64,000 nt of DNA from Gammaproteobacteria bacterium (GTDB lineage: Bacteria > Pseudomonadota > Gammaproteobacteria > Pseudomonadales > Azotimanducaceae), in NCBI GenBank assembly GCA_009841615.1, contig VXLL01000014.1, positions 124,001-188,000 of the forward strand, in the 5' to 3' direction. The notes under the pieces were generated by a model. It did no database searches. It was given only the letters and a program-made list of their open reading frames with translations, and had not been told where the DNA came from. The translations under genes and the position numbers were made by a program. How positions within the stretch are numbered: position 1 is the first letter of the stretch; each line of letters starts with the position of its first letter. Below, piece by piece: positions 7,479 to 17,297 of the stretch.

Positions 7479-8842
7479 GCACTATCAAAATTGAAATTCC
7501 AGACATCGGCGACGCCGCTGATGTTGAAGTGATAGAAGTGTGCGTTAGCGAGGGGGACTCTGTTGCCGTCGGCGATGCTTTGATCGTCATAGAATCGGAT
7601 AAAGCTTCAATGGAAGTGCCAGCTCCCATCGCTGGACAGATCAAGGAAGTACTGGTTGAGCTTGAAGCTGTCGTGAATACCGGTGATCACATCGTCGTAG
7701 TAGAAACCGAGAGTGAAGCCACGGACGCGGATGCGACGGAAGAGGACGCCGCGCCTACCAAGATCCAACTAGCAGAACCGGAGACTAGAACGGAAGAAAA
7801 AACTACCCCAAGCGATGAGGTAGATTTGCCGAAACCGCCAACGCCTCCGACACCCCCGACTCCACCAACGCCCCCAACCCCTCCTACTCCTCCACAGCCG
7901 ACAGAGAGAGTAGAAACAGAGCGCACCGTAGAAACGGACACTACTATAGTCTACGCTGGACCGGCGGTACGAAAGTTGGCTCGCGAACTGGGCGTGCAAC
8001 TCACTGAAGTTGCTGGATCTGGTGCTAAAGGCAGAATTCTTAAAGACGATGTCAAAGTCTTTGTAAAGCAGCGAATCACGACAGGTGTAAGTCCAACAGG
8101 AGGTTCTGGGATAGAGCCCATCGAGTTACCAGACTTCACAAAGTTTGGAGAAGTTGAGACTGTACCACTCTCACGAATGCGCAAGAAGGGCGCGGCGAAC
8201 CTCCACAAGAGTTGGGTTAATCTTCCACATGTCACGCAGCTAGACGAAGTCGACGTCACAGACTTGGAGAACTTCCGGAGTGAGTACAACGGGAAAGTAA
8301 AGGATAGATCCGAACGACTTTCACCACTACCGTTCATCCTCAAAGCTTGCGCGAACACATTGAGGGAATTTCCAACGTTTAACTCGTCGATACACCCTAA
8401 TTTCGAGCACCTTGTTGTCAAGAAGTACTTTCATTTGGGAATGGCGGTCGACACTCCTGATGGTCTAGTGGTACCAGTGATTCGAGATGTCGACAAAAAA
8501 GGAGTACGAGAAATTGCTGCAGACGCAAAACGCTTGGCGAAAGCAGCAGTTGAGAAGAAGCTCGTACCAGATGACCTGGCCGGTGCGACGTTTACCGTCT
8601 CAAGTTTGGGACCAATTGGGGGTACTGGTTTCACACCGATAATCAACGCACCCGAGGTAGCTATTTTGGGAGTATCTAAACTCGCGACAAAACCAATTTG
8701 GATGCACGGAATGTTTGCACCTCGACAGATGTTGCCCCTGTCGCTCTCTTATGACCACCGCGCCGTCAATGGCGCGGAAGCTGGACGATTCATGCAAGCA
8801 TTAGGAGCGCAACTTGCGAACATACGGATGCTAGCCCTATAA
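7475..8842 (+). CDS. aceF: Dihydrolipoyllysine-residue acetyltransferase (PDH E2)
   Basis: E2 transfers the acetyl group from lipoamide to CoA and forms the core of the complex. Domain order in the 455 residues: one lipoyl domain (1-75) with lipoyl-lysine K43 in DKASMEVP; an acidic linker; an almost pure Pro-Pro-Thr linker (121-140); the peripheral E3-binding domain (161-196, AVRKLARELGV); and the catalytic domain (225-455) ending in SYDHRAVNGAEAGRF. The catalytic His is H428. Asn432 replaces the more usual Asp, as known for Azotobacter E2p. E. coli AceF has three lipoyl domains and this one has one. No lpd (E3) gene follows, so E3 is encoded elsewhere. Confidence 0.97.
   Translation: MSTIKIEIPDIGDAADVEVIEVCVSEGDSVAVGDALIVIESDKASMEVPAPIAGQIKEVLVELEAVVNTGDHIVVVETESEATDADATEEDAAPTKIQLAEPETRTEEKTTPSDEVDLPKPPTPPTPPTPPTPPTPPTPPQPTERVETERTVETDTTIVYAGPAVRKLARELGVQLTEVAGSGAKGRILKDDVKVFVKQRITTGVSPTGGSGIEPIELPDFTKFGEVETVPLSRMRKKGAANLHKSWVNLPHVTQLDEVDVTDLENFRSEYNGKVKDRSERLSPLPFILKACANTLREFPTFNSSIHPNFEHLVVKKYFHLGMAVDTPDGLVVPVIRDVDKKGVREIAADAKRLAKAAVEKKLVPDDLAGATFTVSSLGPIGGTGFTPIINAPEVAILGVSKLATKPIWMHGMFAPRQMLPLSLSYDHRAVNGAEAGRFMQALGAQLANIRMLAL
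7835..7894 (+). repeat. CCN-ACN-CCN triplet repeat encoding the Pro-Pro-Thr linker of AceF
   Basis: Seven near-perfect Pro-Pro-Thr units, with the third base of each codon varied. They encode an extended swinging-arm linker between the lipoyl and E3-binding domains. E2 linkers are usually Ala/Pro-rich, so this composition is unusual. Confidence 0.85.
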
Positions 8843-8957
8843 GAACAGATTGAACCGGTTCTGGTTTGTACAATGAATTAGTAATACCCATTCATCACAA
8901 AGTCCTCTACAAGCAAGTACAGATGTTGCTTCAGAGCTTAAAGATGAGAAATAGAAG

Positions 8958-9572
8958 ATGAGTACAAATCCAATTCAGAACGGCAACGAAAAATCCACTT
9001 CGTCCGACGATTTTACGACCGTTTTGATCTGGTTACTTGTCGGTGTAGTCTTCCTGATCGTTATATGGTCGGGTCTGGTAAGGCATGCTGGGATACTAGG
9101 AGCGTTGGGAATAGTGTTTATACTTGCGGCAGGCACCTACATCGTTTCTTTTGCATTCTTTCTGAGAAAGTCTAAGCAATCGTTTAGGATTCCTATGTCC
9201 GATTCTACTAGGGTGTTCGTATCCACTATCCTGTTGGTAATGGTATCGATGGGTCTGTCAGAACTCGGACCATTCAAAGCTACGGGAATAGCAGCGTTGT
9301 GTGCAATAGGATGGTACTCCCTAAGTTATATATTTTTTCAAAGAAAAGTTACAGAGTCGTTCAGGATTCCCATGGACCGTTGGATTAGGTATCTCTTTCC
9401 ATTTCCTGTCGCGGTTATAGTATCGTCAGTTCTAGAATTGAGGTTGCTTGAAGAAATAGGAGCTGTTTGGTTGTTGTATATGGGAACCTACATTGTGAGT
9501 TATCTATTTTTCTCAACGAGAGTCGACACACTTGGCCCTGACCCTGTTGAGGCTGCTGTTAGTGAATCGTAG
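8958..9572 (+). CDS. Membrane protein with repeated helix-hairpin units, unknown
   Basis: A 204-residue protein with six hydrophobic spans arranged as three related helix pairs. Each unit ends in a similar motif: GTYIVSFAFF near residue 55, GWYSLSYIFF near 117 and GTYIVSYLFF near 178. The first two are followed by a charged loop and the shared pentapeptide SFRIPM. This indicates an internal triplication of a two-helix module. A polar N-terminus of ~20 residues and an acidic tail flank the core. I recognise no family. It lies 115 bases downstream of aceF on the same strand and could be read through from the PDH operon. ATG at 8958 follows an A/G-rich segment. Confidence 0.6.
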   Translation: MSTNPIQNGNEKSTSSDDFTTVLIWLLVGVVFLIVIWSGLVRHAGILGALGIVFILAAGTYIVSFAFFLRKSKQSFRIPMSDSTRVFVSTILLVMVSMGLSELGPFKATGIAALCAIGWYSLSYIFFQRKVTESFRIPMDRWIRYLFPFPVAVIVSSVLELRLLEEIGAVWLLYMGTYIVSYLFFSTRVDTLGPDPVEAAVSES

Positions 9573-9783
9573 TGAGAACGGACCATACGCGCACTCTGGT
9601 CGCTTTCAATAGTAGTCTCCTACATACTGGTGTGAAAGGAGCTTCTGAACACCTTTGGGTTTGAGACCAGTTGAGGTACTGTTGCTAGCAGATTAATAGT
9701 GCTTGCTCAAGCTGGACAATATATTCAACAAGCATTAGGTACACGGCTTATGAGTGTCTCCTTTTTCCACTACTCATTGCAAT

Positions 9784-10320
9784 TTAAATCGGTTTCAGAG
9801 GTTGCCAAGTTTCCTCATGGTCAGCAATAATCCGACCCAATACAAAAAGGTAATCGGAAACTCTGTTCAAGTATGCTCCTTGTCCAGATGATCGCAATTC
9901 ATCACTGGCAACGCGCCAAAACACCCTTTCCGCATGACGGACTTTGGCACGGGCAACATGCGCATGCGCCGCAGCTTGACCTCCGCCAGGAATGACGAAT
10001 TCCATTAAAGGCTTGATCGTCGCGTTGAGCTCGTTAGTGGCGTTTGTGATGGTTTCCGTTTCTGCGTACCAAACAGGTTGAGGTATTCCAGTCGCCACCG
10101 CTGCTCCAATATCGAAAATGCGGGACTGTATCTGCTTCAATTGATCGTGATACTTCGGCTCGATAAACTGTACCAACACACCGAGTGCACAATTTGCCTC
10201 ATCAAGAACTCCTACAAGTTCAATTTGGTCATCACCTTTCTGGTGTACCTCTCCCGTAGCCAGTCTAGTGGTACCACCATCTCCGCTCTTTGTAGTGACT
10301 TTGGTTATCCGATTGGGCAT
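9784..10320 (-). CDS. ATP:cob(I)alamin adenosyltransferase, PduO type
   Basis: Transfers the adenosyl group of ATP to cob(I)alamin to make coenzyme B12. The 178-residue sequence has the family signatures in order: TKSGDGGTTRL (ATP phosphate loop, residues 9-19), DEANCALG, FVIPGGGQAAAHAHVARA with the following KVRHAER, and the C-terminal YLNRVSDYLFVLGR. These correspond to the conserved ATP- and corrin-binding arginines and the trimer interface. No adenosylcobalamin-dependent enzyme or other cobalamin gene is adjacent, so its client enzyme must be elsewhere. It is transcribed away from yajQ, with 64 bases between the starts. Confidence 0.92.
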   Translation of the reverse strand: MPNRITKVTTKSGDGGTTRLATGEVHQKGDDQIELVGVLDEANCALGVLVQFIEPKYHDQLKQIQSRIFDIGAAVATGIPQPVWYAETETITNATNELNATIKPLMEFVIPGGGQAAAHAHVARAKVRHAERVFWRVASDELRSSGQGAYLNRVSDYLFVLGRIIADHEETWQPLKPI

Positions 10321-10384
10321 ACTGATACGTCCCGGTCAAAAGAAATATTAGTTTAAAGAACAGTTTAATGAGAGGGAGTTAATC

Positions 10385-10867
10385 ATGCCATCATTTGACA
10401 TTGTTTCACAAGTAGACACTCAAGAAGTTCGGAACGCCGTTGACCAAAGTTGGCGAGATCTGCGGACTCGGTTTGACTTCAAGAAAGTAGATGCAGGGTT
10501 TGAATTTGATGACACTTCAGTTTTGTTGTGGGCGGAAGAAGAGTTTCAGCTCGGTCAATTGATCGACATATTACGAGTGAAATTAGCGGGACGAGGAGTA
10601 GATGTTCAAGCTCTACAACCCGGAGACATCGAAGCACTCGGCAAAGTCAAGAGACAGAGACTACACGTCGTGAGCGGAATTGAGACAGATATCTGCAAGA
10701 AGATCGTGAAGATGATCAAAGAATTGAAATTGAAGGTACAGTCTCAGATTCAGGCTGAACAGGTACGAGTTACAGGAAAAAAACGAGACGACTTACAACA
10801 AATAATTGCAACACTGCGTGAAGCAGATTTAGGAATTCCTCTTCAGTTCAAAAATTTTCGTGATTGA
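10385..10867 (+). CDS. yajQ: YajQ-family nucleotide/cyclic-di-GMP-binding protein
   Basis: A 160-residue cytosolic protein of the YajQ/DUF520 family: it opens MPSFDIVSQVD, continues with EVRNAVDQSWRDLRTRFDFK, and closes QFKNFRD, all hallmarks of the family. Two RRM-like alpha/beta domains are expected. Family members bind nucleotides, and the Xanthomonas homologue binds cyclic-di-GMP and modulates a transcription factor; which applies here is unknown. GAGGGAG lies upstream of the ATG as a good ribosome-binding site. Its stop is 12 bases from the end of the convergent ampG. Confidence 0.93.
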   Translation: MPSFDIVSQVDTQEVRNAVDQSWRDLRTRFDFKKVDAGFEFDDTSVLLWAEEEFQLGQLIDILRVKLAGRGVDVQALQPGDIEALGKVKRQRLHVVSGIETDICKKIVKMIKELKLKVQSQIQAEQVRVTGKKRDDLQQIIATLREADLGIPLQFKNFRD

Positions 10868-10879
10868 CAATGAGTGTGA

Positions 10880-12502
10880 TTACTCTTCGTAGGTCTTAAC
10901 TTGCATTCCGTCTGCTTCTCGCTTATTTACAAGCCATGTCAATAGATACAGAATCCCTAACACCGGAATGATCCAAACTGCTGTGAGGACGAAAAACAAA
11001 GCCCAATTACCACCCATCGAATCAATGAGCATCCCGCTAAATGCAGCCACGACATGCTTTCCACTCGTACCTATTGACGACATTGCAGCGTATTGCGTAG
11101 CTGCATGTACTCGTGATGTAAAGTACGTTATAAACACGACAAACGCGACCGACGAGAAACCAGCAGTCATACCATCTAAGATCGCCGTCCAAAGATACAG
11201 ATAGTTACTTGGTCCCAAGATAGCCATCCATGTAAACATCAGATTTGTTGCTGACATAGCTATGCCACCTACGACTAACGTTGGAACGGCCTTAAATCTT
11301 CCGAGAAAGACTCCCGCGACTAAGGAAGATACGACGGTGACAAACGTTCCGATCAATTTGGTGTTTACTCCAATTTGCTCATACGAGAAACCGACTTCTC
11401 TATAGAAAATACTCGATGTTTTTCCGAGAAAACCTTCCCCAAGTTTGAAACTAATGAGAAAGACGATCAACACTATCGCTAACCAAATACCGTTGCGTTT
11501 TACAAATTCGATTATTGGTCCTAGTAATCTTTGAATCACTACGGCGTGAAACAGATTACGTAACGTTCGGAAAAAAACATCGATACCTTTACGTTTGATA
11601 AACTCGCCTATCAGTCGAAATAATTTTTGAGTAACTGCCGTATGGAACCGATTCATTACAGTCTGCAAAAAACCAGCTATTCCTGTTCGTTGTGCAAACT
11701 TGATTACTGGTCCAAATAATTTTTGAATCACTACGGTGTGGAACCGACTCATTGCGTTGTGCAAAAAACCATCCTTGCTAGGGACCGATACCGAAGAGGC
11801 ATCCAATGATAGTTTGGGTGGTTCTTTTAGTACCAGGAGCACAAACAGAATTATTGGAACGAAGAATAGAGCTTGTTCTAAGTATGCCAGAGGCCATCCA
11901 ATCTTACCAACTGTCATCAGCACGAGGAAGCCCGGGAAACCAAAGCCCGTCCACCAACCAGCAACCTCCATTGATGCTGCTAGGCCCACAAGTTGTGGTT
12001 CTTCCTCGCGAATAACCGTTATCCGGTAAGCCGAGATCACAATGTCTTGCGTAGCTGAAGCAAATGCGAGTACTACTGCGGCAAGTGCAAGCAATCCGAT
12101 GTACTGTGCAGATTGGGTCACGCCAATCAGGTAGATGCACCCCATCATTGCAAATGTACTCCCTGTCAGAACCACAAGGCAGACCAACAACCACGACTTG
12201 CGATGTCCGAGTCGTCCCAACAATGGGATTCTGAGATGGTCGACCACCGGACCCCAGCAGAAGTTGAAAGCGTAGGCTACCGCAACGATTCCTAACATGG
12301 TGATTGTCGTTCGACTGAATCCTGCTGCTTGAAGTGCGAGCGACAAACTTGTACCGATGATGATGTGGGGATATCCTGACGAGATGCCCAAGATGTAGAT
12401 GTACCACAGTCTAGGTTCGGTGAACAAAGCGTGAATTGTTGTGGTGAATGTCCGACGTGCTTTTGGGTTTGAACTTGTCGTTTGGGGTTGCTGAGAGTTC
12501 AT
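10880..12502 (-). CDS. ampG: AmpG-like muropeptide permease with repeated central loop
   Basis: A major facilitator superfamily protein. It begins with the AmpG-typical FTEPRLWYIYILGISSGYP and the first-helix segment, followed by the GPVVDHLRIP..GRLGHRKSW loop, and has about 12 membrane spans. AmpG imports GlcNAc-anhydroMurNAc peptides for recycling, which fits ampD in the same window. The protein is 540 residues, longer than the usual 420-490. The extra length is the central cytoplasmic loop, where a 32-residue amphipathic, basic segment occurs three times (245-276, 277-308, 309-340) before the second six-helix bundle starts at about 341. The repeats share the pattern RFHTxVxQKLF...F.KRxGI. 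The start is the first ATG, followed by a polar N-terminus. Confidence 0.88.
   Translation of the reverse strand: MNSQQPQTTSSNPKARRTFTTTIHALFTEPRLWYIYILGISSGYPHIIIGTSLSLALQAAGFSRTTITMLGIVAVAYAFNFCWGPVVDHLRIPLLGRLGHRKSWLLVCLVVLTGSTFAMMGCIYLIGVTQSAQYIGLLALAAVVLAFASATQDIVISAYRITVIREEEPQLVGLAASMEVAGWWTGFGFPGFLVLMTVGKIGWPLAYLEQALFFVPIILFVLLVLKEPPKLSLDASSVSVPSKDGFLHNAMSRFHTVVIQKLFGPVIKFAQRTGIAGFLQTVMNRFHTAVTQKLFRLIGEFIKRKGIDVFFRTLRNLFHAVVIQRLLGPIIEFVKRNGIWLAIVLIVFLISFKLGEGFLGKTSSIFYREVGFSYEQIGVNTKLIGTFVTVVSSLVAGVFLGRFKAVPTLVVGGIAMSATNLMFTWMAILGPSNYLYLWTAILDGMTAGFSSVAFVVFITYFTSRVHAATQYAAMSSIGTSGKHVVAAFSGMLIDSMGGNWALFFVLTAVWIIPVLGILYLLTWLVNKREADGMQVKTYEE
11483..11770 (-). repeat. Three tandem 96-bp in-frame repeats in ampG
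   Basis: Copies at 11675-11770, 11579-11674 and 11483-11578 each encode 32 residues with the shared skeleton F(L/F)xxxxxxFHxxVxQ(K/R)L. They are diverged but colinear without gaps. Each ends in R.GI. Confidence 0.85.
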
Positions 12503-12623
12503 AAGGTAACCAGATTTCGTCCTTGAAATATTGCCATCGTTGAATAAGCCCGTCTAATTATCAGTATTAATGGAGTTTTCCAAGTAATTTTTGAAGAAAT
12601 GTCGAAAAAAGCTTCGTATACGT

Positions 12624-12651
12624 CTTGAAAACCTAACACTCATCCCTACAT
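12624..12651 (+). promoter_or_regulatory. Heat-shock (sigma-32-like) promoter of groESL
   Basis: CTTGAAA at 12624-12630 and CCCTACAT at 12644-12651 are separated by 13 bases, close to the sigma-32 consensus (CTTGAA, 13-15, CCCCATNT). Transcription would start close to the CIRCE element just downstream. This suggests positive heat-shock control plus HrcA repression. Confidence 0.6.
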
Positions 12652-12661
12652 AATCTGCAAA

Positions 12662-12688
12662 TTAGCACTTTCAGGCTGAGAGTGCTAA
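12662..12688 (+). promoter_or_regulatory. CIRCE operator (HrcA-binding inverted repeat)
   Basis: TTAGCACTT, nine bases, GAGTGCTAA: one mismatch from the canonical CIRCE arms with the canonical 9-bp spacer. It lies 36 bases upstream of groES. HrcA binds this element and represses groESL in unstressed cells. Confidence 0.95.
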
Positions 12689-12724
12689 CTTTCTTTTTAA
12701 CAACAAGTCTTCGGAGAAGAATTA

Positions 12725-13015
12725 ATGCAAATTAGACCACTTCACGACAAAGTAATTGTTCGTCGTCTGGAAGAGGAGACGCTATCTGCAGGAGGCATAG
12801 TCTTGCCAGACACGGCGACAGAGAAACCTCAGCAGGGCGAAGTATTAGCTGTTGGTCCTGGTAAAAGAGATGACCAAGGCAATACCCACGCTCCCCAAGT
12901 CAAAGTCGGCGATCGAGTTGTCTTCGGGCAATACGGTGGCAATACCGTCAAGTTTGAAGGCGAGGAGATTCTCATTCTGTCAGAGAATGAAATCTTCGGT
13001 GTCATCGAATCCTAA
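12725..13015 (+). CDS. groES: Co-chaperonin GroES
   Basis: The 96-residue protein starts [18 protein letters not shown] and has the mobile loop [18 protein letters not shown] and the conserved [10 protein letters not shown], typical of GroES, which caps the GroEL cylinder as a heptamer. GGAGAAG precedes the ATG. Transcription is from the sigma-32-like/CIRCE region directly upstream. groEL follows after 30 bases. Confidence 0.98.
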   Translation: MQIRPLHDKVIVRRLEEETLSAGGIVLPDTATEKPQQGEVLAVGPGKRDDQGNTHAPQVKVGDRVVFGQYGGNTVKFEGEEILILSENEIFGVIES

Positions 13016-14683
<1,668 letters not shown>

Positions 14684-14721
14684 TCACGCTATCGCGTGAA
14701 TGCCACGCGGGTTTCAGTAGC

Positions 14722-14749
14722 AAAAAAGGGATCAATTGATCCCTTTTTT
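14722..14749 (+). terminator. Rho-independent terminator of groESL
   Basis: A perfect inverted repeat, AAAAAAGGGATC..GATCCCTTTTTT around an AATT centre, with a T-run on the plus strand (and an A-run that would serve the minus strand). A smaller GC hairpin TCACGC-TATC-GCGTGA lies at 14684-14699, right after the groEL stop. Confidence 0.9.
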
Positions 14750-14956
14750 ATTGTTCGGAACGGTGTAGAGCAATTGGTTTTGAATTTGATGACCATAACG
14801 ATTTGTGTAATCTGAACGCGATCCTCCGCCTGGCCAGGCCTTACCTAGTAGTGCCACCACCGTCTGTGTCATGACTAACGGATACTGAGTACAACAGTTT
14901 AAAACCGATCATGTTGGTTGAGATGCTCAGAGTAACGTTCATTCAACCATATCGGA

Positions 14957-17146
14957 TCAATTAAACATGATAAATCCCAACTCGATTGTTCGTCCTGGTA
15001 AAGGAGCTAAATCCTTTATGGCTGACGTGTGTGGTCGCTGTTCCTCGTCAAATAGGTTTCGAATTCCTAGAGTGATCGCGGCATGAACATCAGCGTGAAT
15101 TATTTCGTACTCAAGATCGATGGAAACATCGCTATACGCATCCGTGGGCAGGATATAAGCCGGAACATCGGTAACCTCACCGTTGTGTTCAATTTCCACT
15201 CGACCCCAAAATCGTCCAGATAAGAAATCGATACCGAATTGCGTGCGATTTGACGGAGTACGTGGTAGGTACTTCGATGGTCCATCGTGGATTTCGCTGT
15301 GTACGGTGTCCCAGATTAATGTAGTATTGACTTCCCAATTTGGTGAAGAAACCAATTGGTACTCTACGCTTATGTCCGCACCGAAAAATGTTGCATCGTG
15401 CTCCACAAATTGATAGACCGGAAGACCATGGTCGACTTCTCCAGTGGGTGCCTCATACAGAAAGTTGTCGATAGTTCGAAAGTATCCAGTTAGGTTGAAC
15501 GCCCACCGCGCGTATTCATAGTTCAACACCACGCTTGTCGCGACCATATTTTCTTCTTCAAGTTCAAGATTCGGAATTAGTGCGCTCCCCGTAAACAAGT
15601 GTGTCCCTTCGACAAAGAGTTCTTCAGCCAACGGTGCGCGGGAGGAATAGTCTAGAGCTAATCTTGCACCTAGTCCGTTTGAGAACTCGTGCACAACCGC
15701 ACCAGACGCGCTTAGCAAGACGAAGTCAAACTCTCCATAGTCTCGATTGTCGAGTGAATTCGCATCCCAACGAAGACCCAATTGGTAATCGGTGCTCCCA
15801 ATTTCGCGATTTGCAAGCCAAAACAACCCATTTCTAACTGTGGTGGTTGGATTCCCTTGACTCGTAAGCGACGTGAAAGTAAAGTCGTCTACCGTATTTT
15901 GGAATCCAAACGCATGAATCCAACTCCCCCTTGGTTTAGTGGTTAACACAATACGAGTATCGGCTGTGTTCGTCCGACGGTAAGTGGTCTCCGTTAACTC
16001 TCCTGCGATCTCTTGATGTTCGTAATCACTAGAAGCGAATCGAACCTCTAAATCTTCGAGAAATTCCAGAGGTTCGAACAGCACGAGTTCCCAATCGAAT
16101 CTATTTTGGTAGAGGTCAATATATACTCGCTCGCGTTCTCCTTCCTCTTCGTCATGTTCGTCGTCATGTTCGTCGTGATGTTCGTCGTCATGTTCATGTT
16201 CTTCTTCGTGGTTGTGATCGTCGTGGTGATGTTCGATAGGGATGCCCATGGTCGCGTTGACAGTTGAAACTGACATTCCGGTATAGCCCAAATCGCCAAT
16301 AAAGGAAAGCCCAAGAGCTCCACCTTGACTTAATTTAACATCACTGTCGATGAGCGTACCACAATTCTCCTCGTTCAGAAGTTCATGGTCTTCATCATCG
16401 TCATGTTCATGTTCATGTTCGTCTTCATGTTCATGTTCGTCTTCTTCGGCCATGAGGTACTTTGACTCAGCACATCCGGGAATGTCGTAGAAGTCTCCCG
16501 CTCGATAGAAATAGTCAACATGAAATGCAATCCGATCATTATTTCCGTTTAATCGGAATGCGCCAGAATTTGTTCTGCTGTTGTCGCGAGCCTGCAGCCA
16601 AAGTTTGTACTCTGGGTAGTCTGCAGATAAGTCTCGTGGAATGCGGCCACTCTCCAGATTAACAATTCCACCGGAAGAGCCTGAACCATAGAGTAGCGTA
16701 CTTGGACCCTTCAGAACTTCGATTTGATCGGCTATTATTGGCTCCATCATGGGTGGATGGTCCCGCGACGACAGCGCGGCGTCCATGGTCTGTAAACGGT
16801 CATAGAGATACATGACTCGCGGACCATCGAGTCCGTGAATTACCACTTGACCTACGCCTTCACCGAAAGAAGCGTTACGAATTCCCGCCAGTTGCTCTAC
16901 AGTTTGACCAAGATTACCGGTGGGTGTAAATTGGGTGTCGGGACGTGTTGCCGAAACTACCAGTACATCGGCCACCATGCCTTGGCTGCTAAGTGGATGG
17001 GCGCGTACGACGACCTCTTCTAACTTATCGGACTCATCAGCGTCTTCGTTATCCTCAGTTTCAGCGTCCGCCAAGATGCCCGTCGTGAGCATGAAGCACA
17101 AAATGATCCCTAATAGAGACGCATATCTGCGTGTTTTTTTATGCAT
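14957..17146 (-). CDS. TonB-dependent receptor with His/Asp/Glu-rich loops, ZnuD-like
   Basis: Outer-membrane gated beta-barrel. I chose the ATG at 17146 because GGAGG sits just upstream and the next residues form a signal peptide (MHKKTRRYASLLGIILCFML, cleavage near ILADA). A frame extending to 17227 lacks these. The plug domain has a TonB-box-like EEVVVRAHP, VIHGLDGPRVMYLYD and EVLKGPSTLLYGSGSSGGIVN. Two acidic histidine-rich tracts lie in early barrel loops (coding 16386-16446 and 16141-16235). The barrel contains RAPLAEELFVEGTHLFTG, a segment resembling the ZnuD zinc receptor, and ends in F..FN. Zinc or another divalent metal is therefore the likely ligand. It lies 151 bases behind the RND pump genes on the same strand. 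Confidence 0.82.
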   Translation of the reverse strand: MHKKTRRYASLLGIILCFMLTTGILADAETEDNEDADESDKLEEVVVRAHPLSSQGMVADVLVVSATRPDTQFTPTGNLGQTVEQLAGIRNASFGEGVGQVVIHGLDGPRVMYLYDRLQTMDAALSSRDHPPMMEPIIADQIEVLKGPSTLLYGSGSSGGIVNLESGRIPRDLSADYPEYKLWLQARDNSRTNSGAFRLNGNNDRIAFHVDYFYRAGDFYDIPGCAESKYLMAEEDEHEHEDEHEHEHDDDEDHELLNEENCGTLIDSDVKLSQGGALGLSFIGDLGYTGMSVSTVNATMGIPIEHHHDDHNHEEEHEHDDEHHDEHDDEHDEEEGERERVYIDLYQNRFDWELVLFEPLEFLEDLEVRFASSDYEHQEIAGELTETTYRRTNTADTRIVLTTKPRGSWIHAFGFQNTVDDFTFTSLTSQGNPTTTVRNGLFWLANREIGSTDYQLGLRWDANSLDNRDYGEFDFVLLSASGAVVHEFSNGLGARLALDYSSRAPLAEELFVEGTHLFTGSALIPNLELEEENMVATSVVLNYEYARWAFNLTGYFRTIDNFLYEAPTGEVDHGLPVYQFVEHDATFFGADISVEYQLVSSPNWEVNTTLIWDTVHSEIHDGPSKYLPRTPSNRTQFGIDFLSGRFWGRVEIEHNGEVTDVPAYILPTDAYSDVSIDLEYEIIHADVHAAITLGIRNLFDEEQRPHTSAIKDLAPLPGRTIELGFIMFN

Positions 17147-17297
17147 TGTTCCTCCAAATGAACTAATAAAACGATAATGTCTTTTCGACATTGAACGAGT
17201 AAAAAGCGGAGTATTGTACAGACCCATAAATCGACCACCAAAGACGGACGATTTAAAACAACCAATAGCGCAACCTAAAACGTTACGAATAGCGGTC

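Noticed and set aside
7687..7941. Glycine/valine-rich frame opposite the AceF linker
   Set aside because: It is the antisense shadow of the Pro-Pro-Thr codon repeat and has no start signal or homologue.
8842..8957. Expected lpd (E3) gene after aceF
   Set aside because: No flavoprotein motif (GxGxxG or CxxxxC) is encoded here; the next gene is a membrane protein.
16048..16323. Thr/Asn/Met repeat frame (MTTNMTTN-type) within the receptor gene
   Set aside because: A shifted-frame reading of the His/Asp/Glu tract, not a separate antigen-like protein.
16141..16446. CRISPR-like or tandem-repeat array
   Set aside because: The repeats are short codon-level repeats inside a coding frame, without spacers of constant length. 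No CRISPR array was found anywhere in the window.
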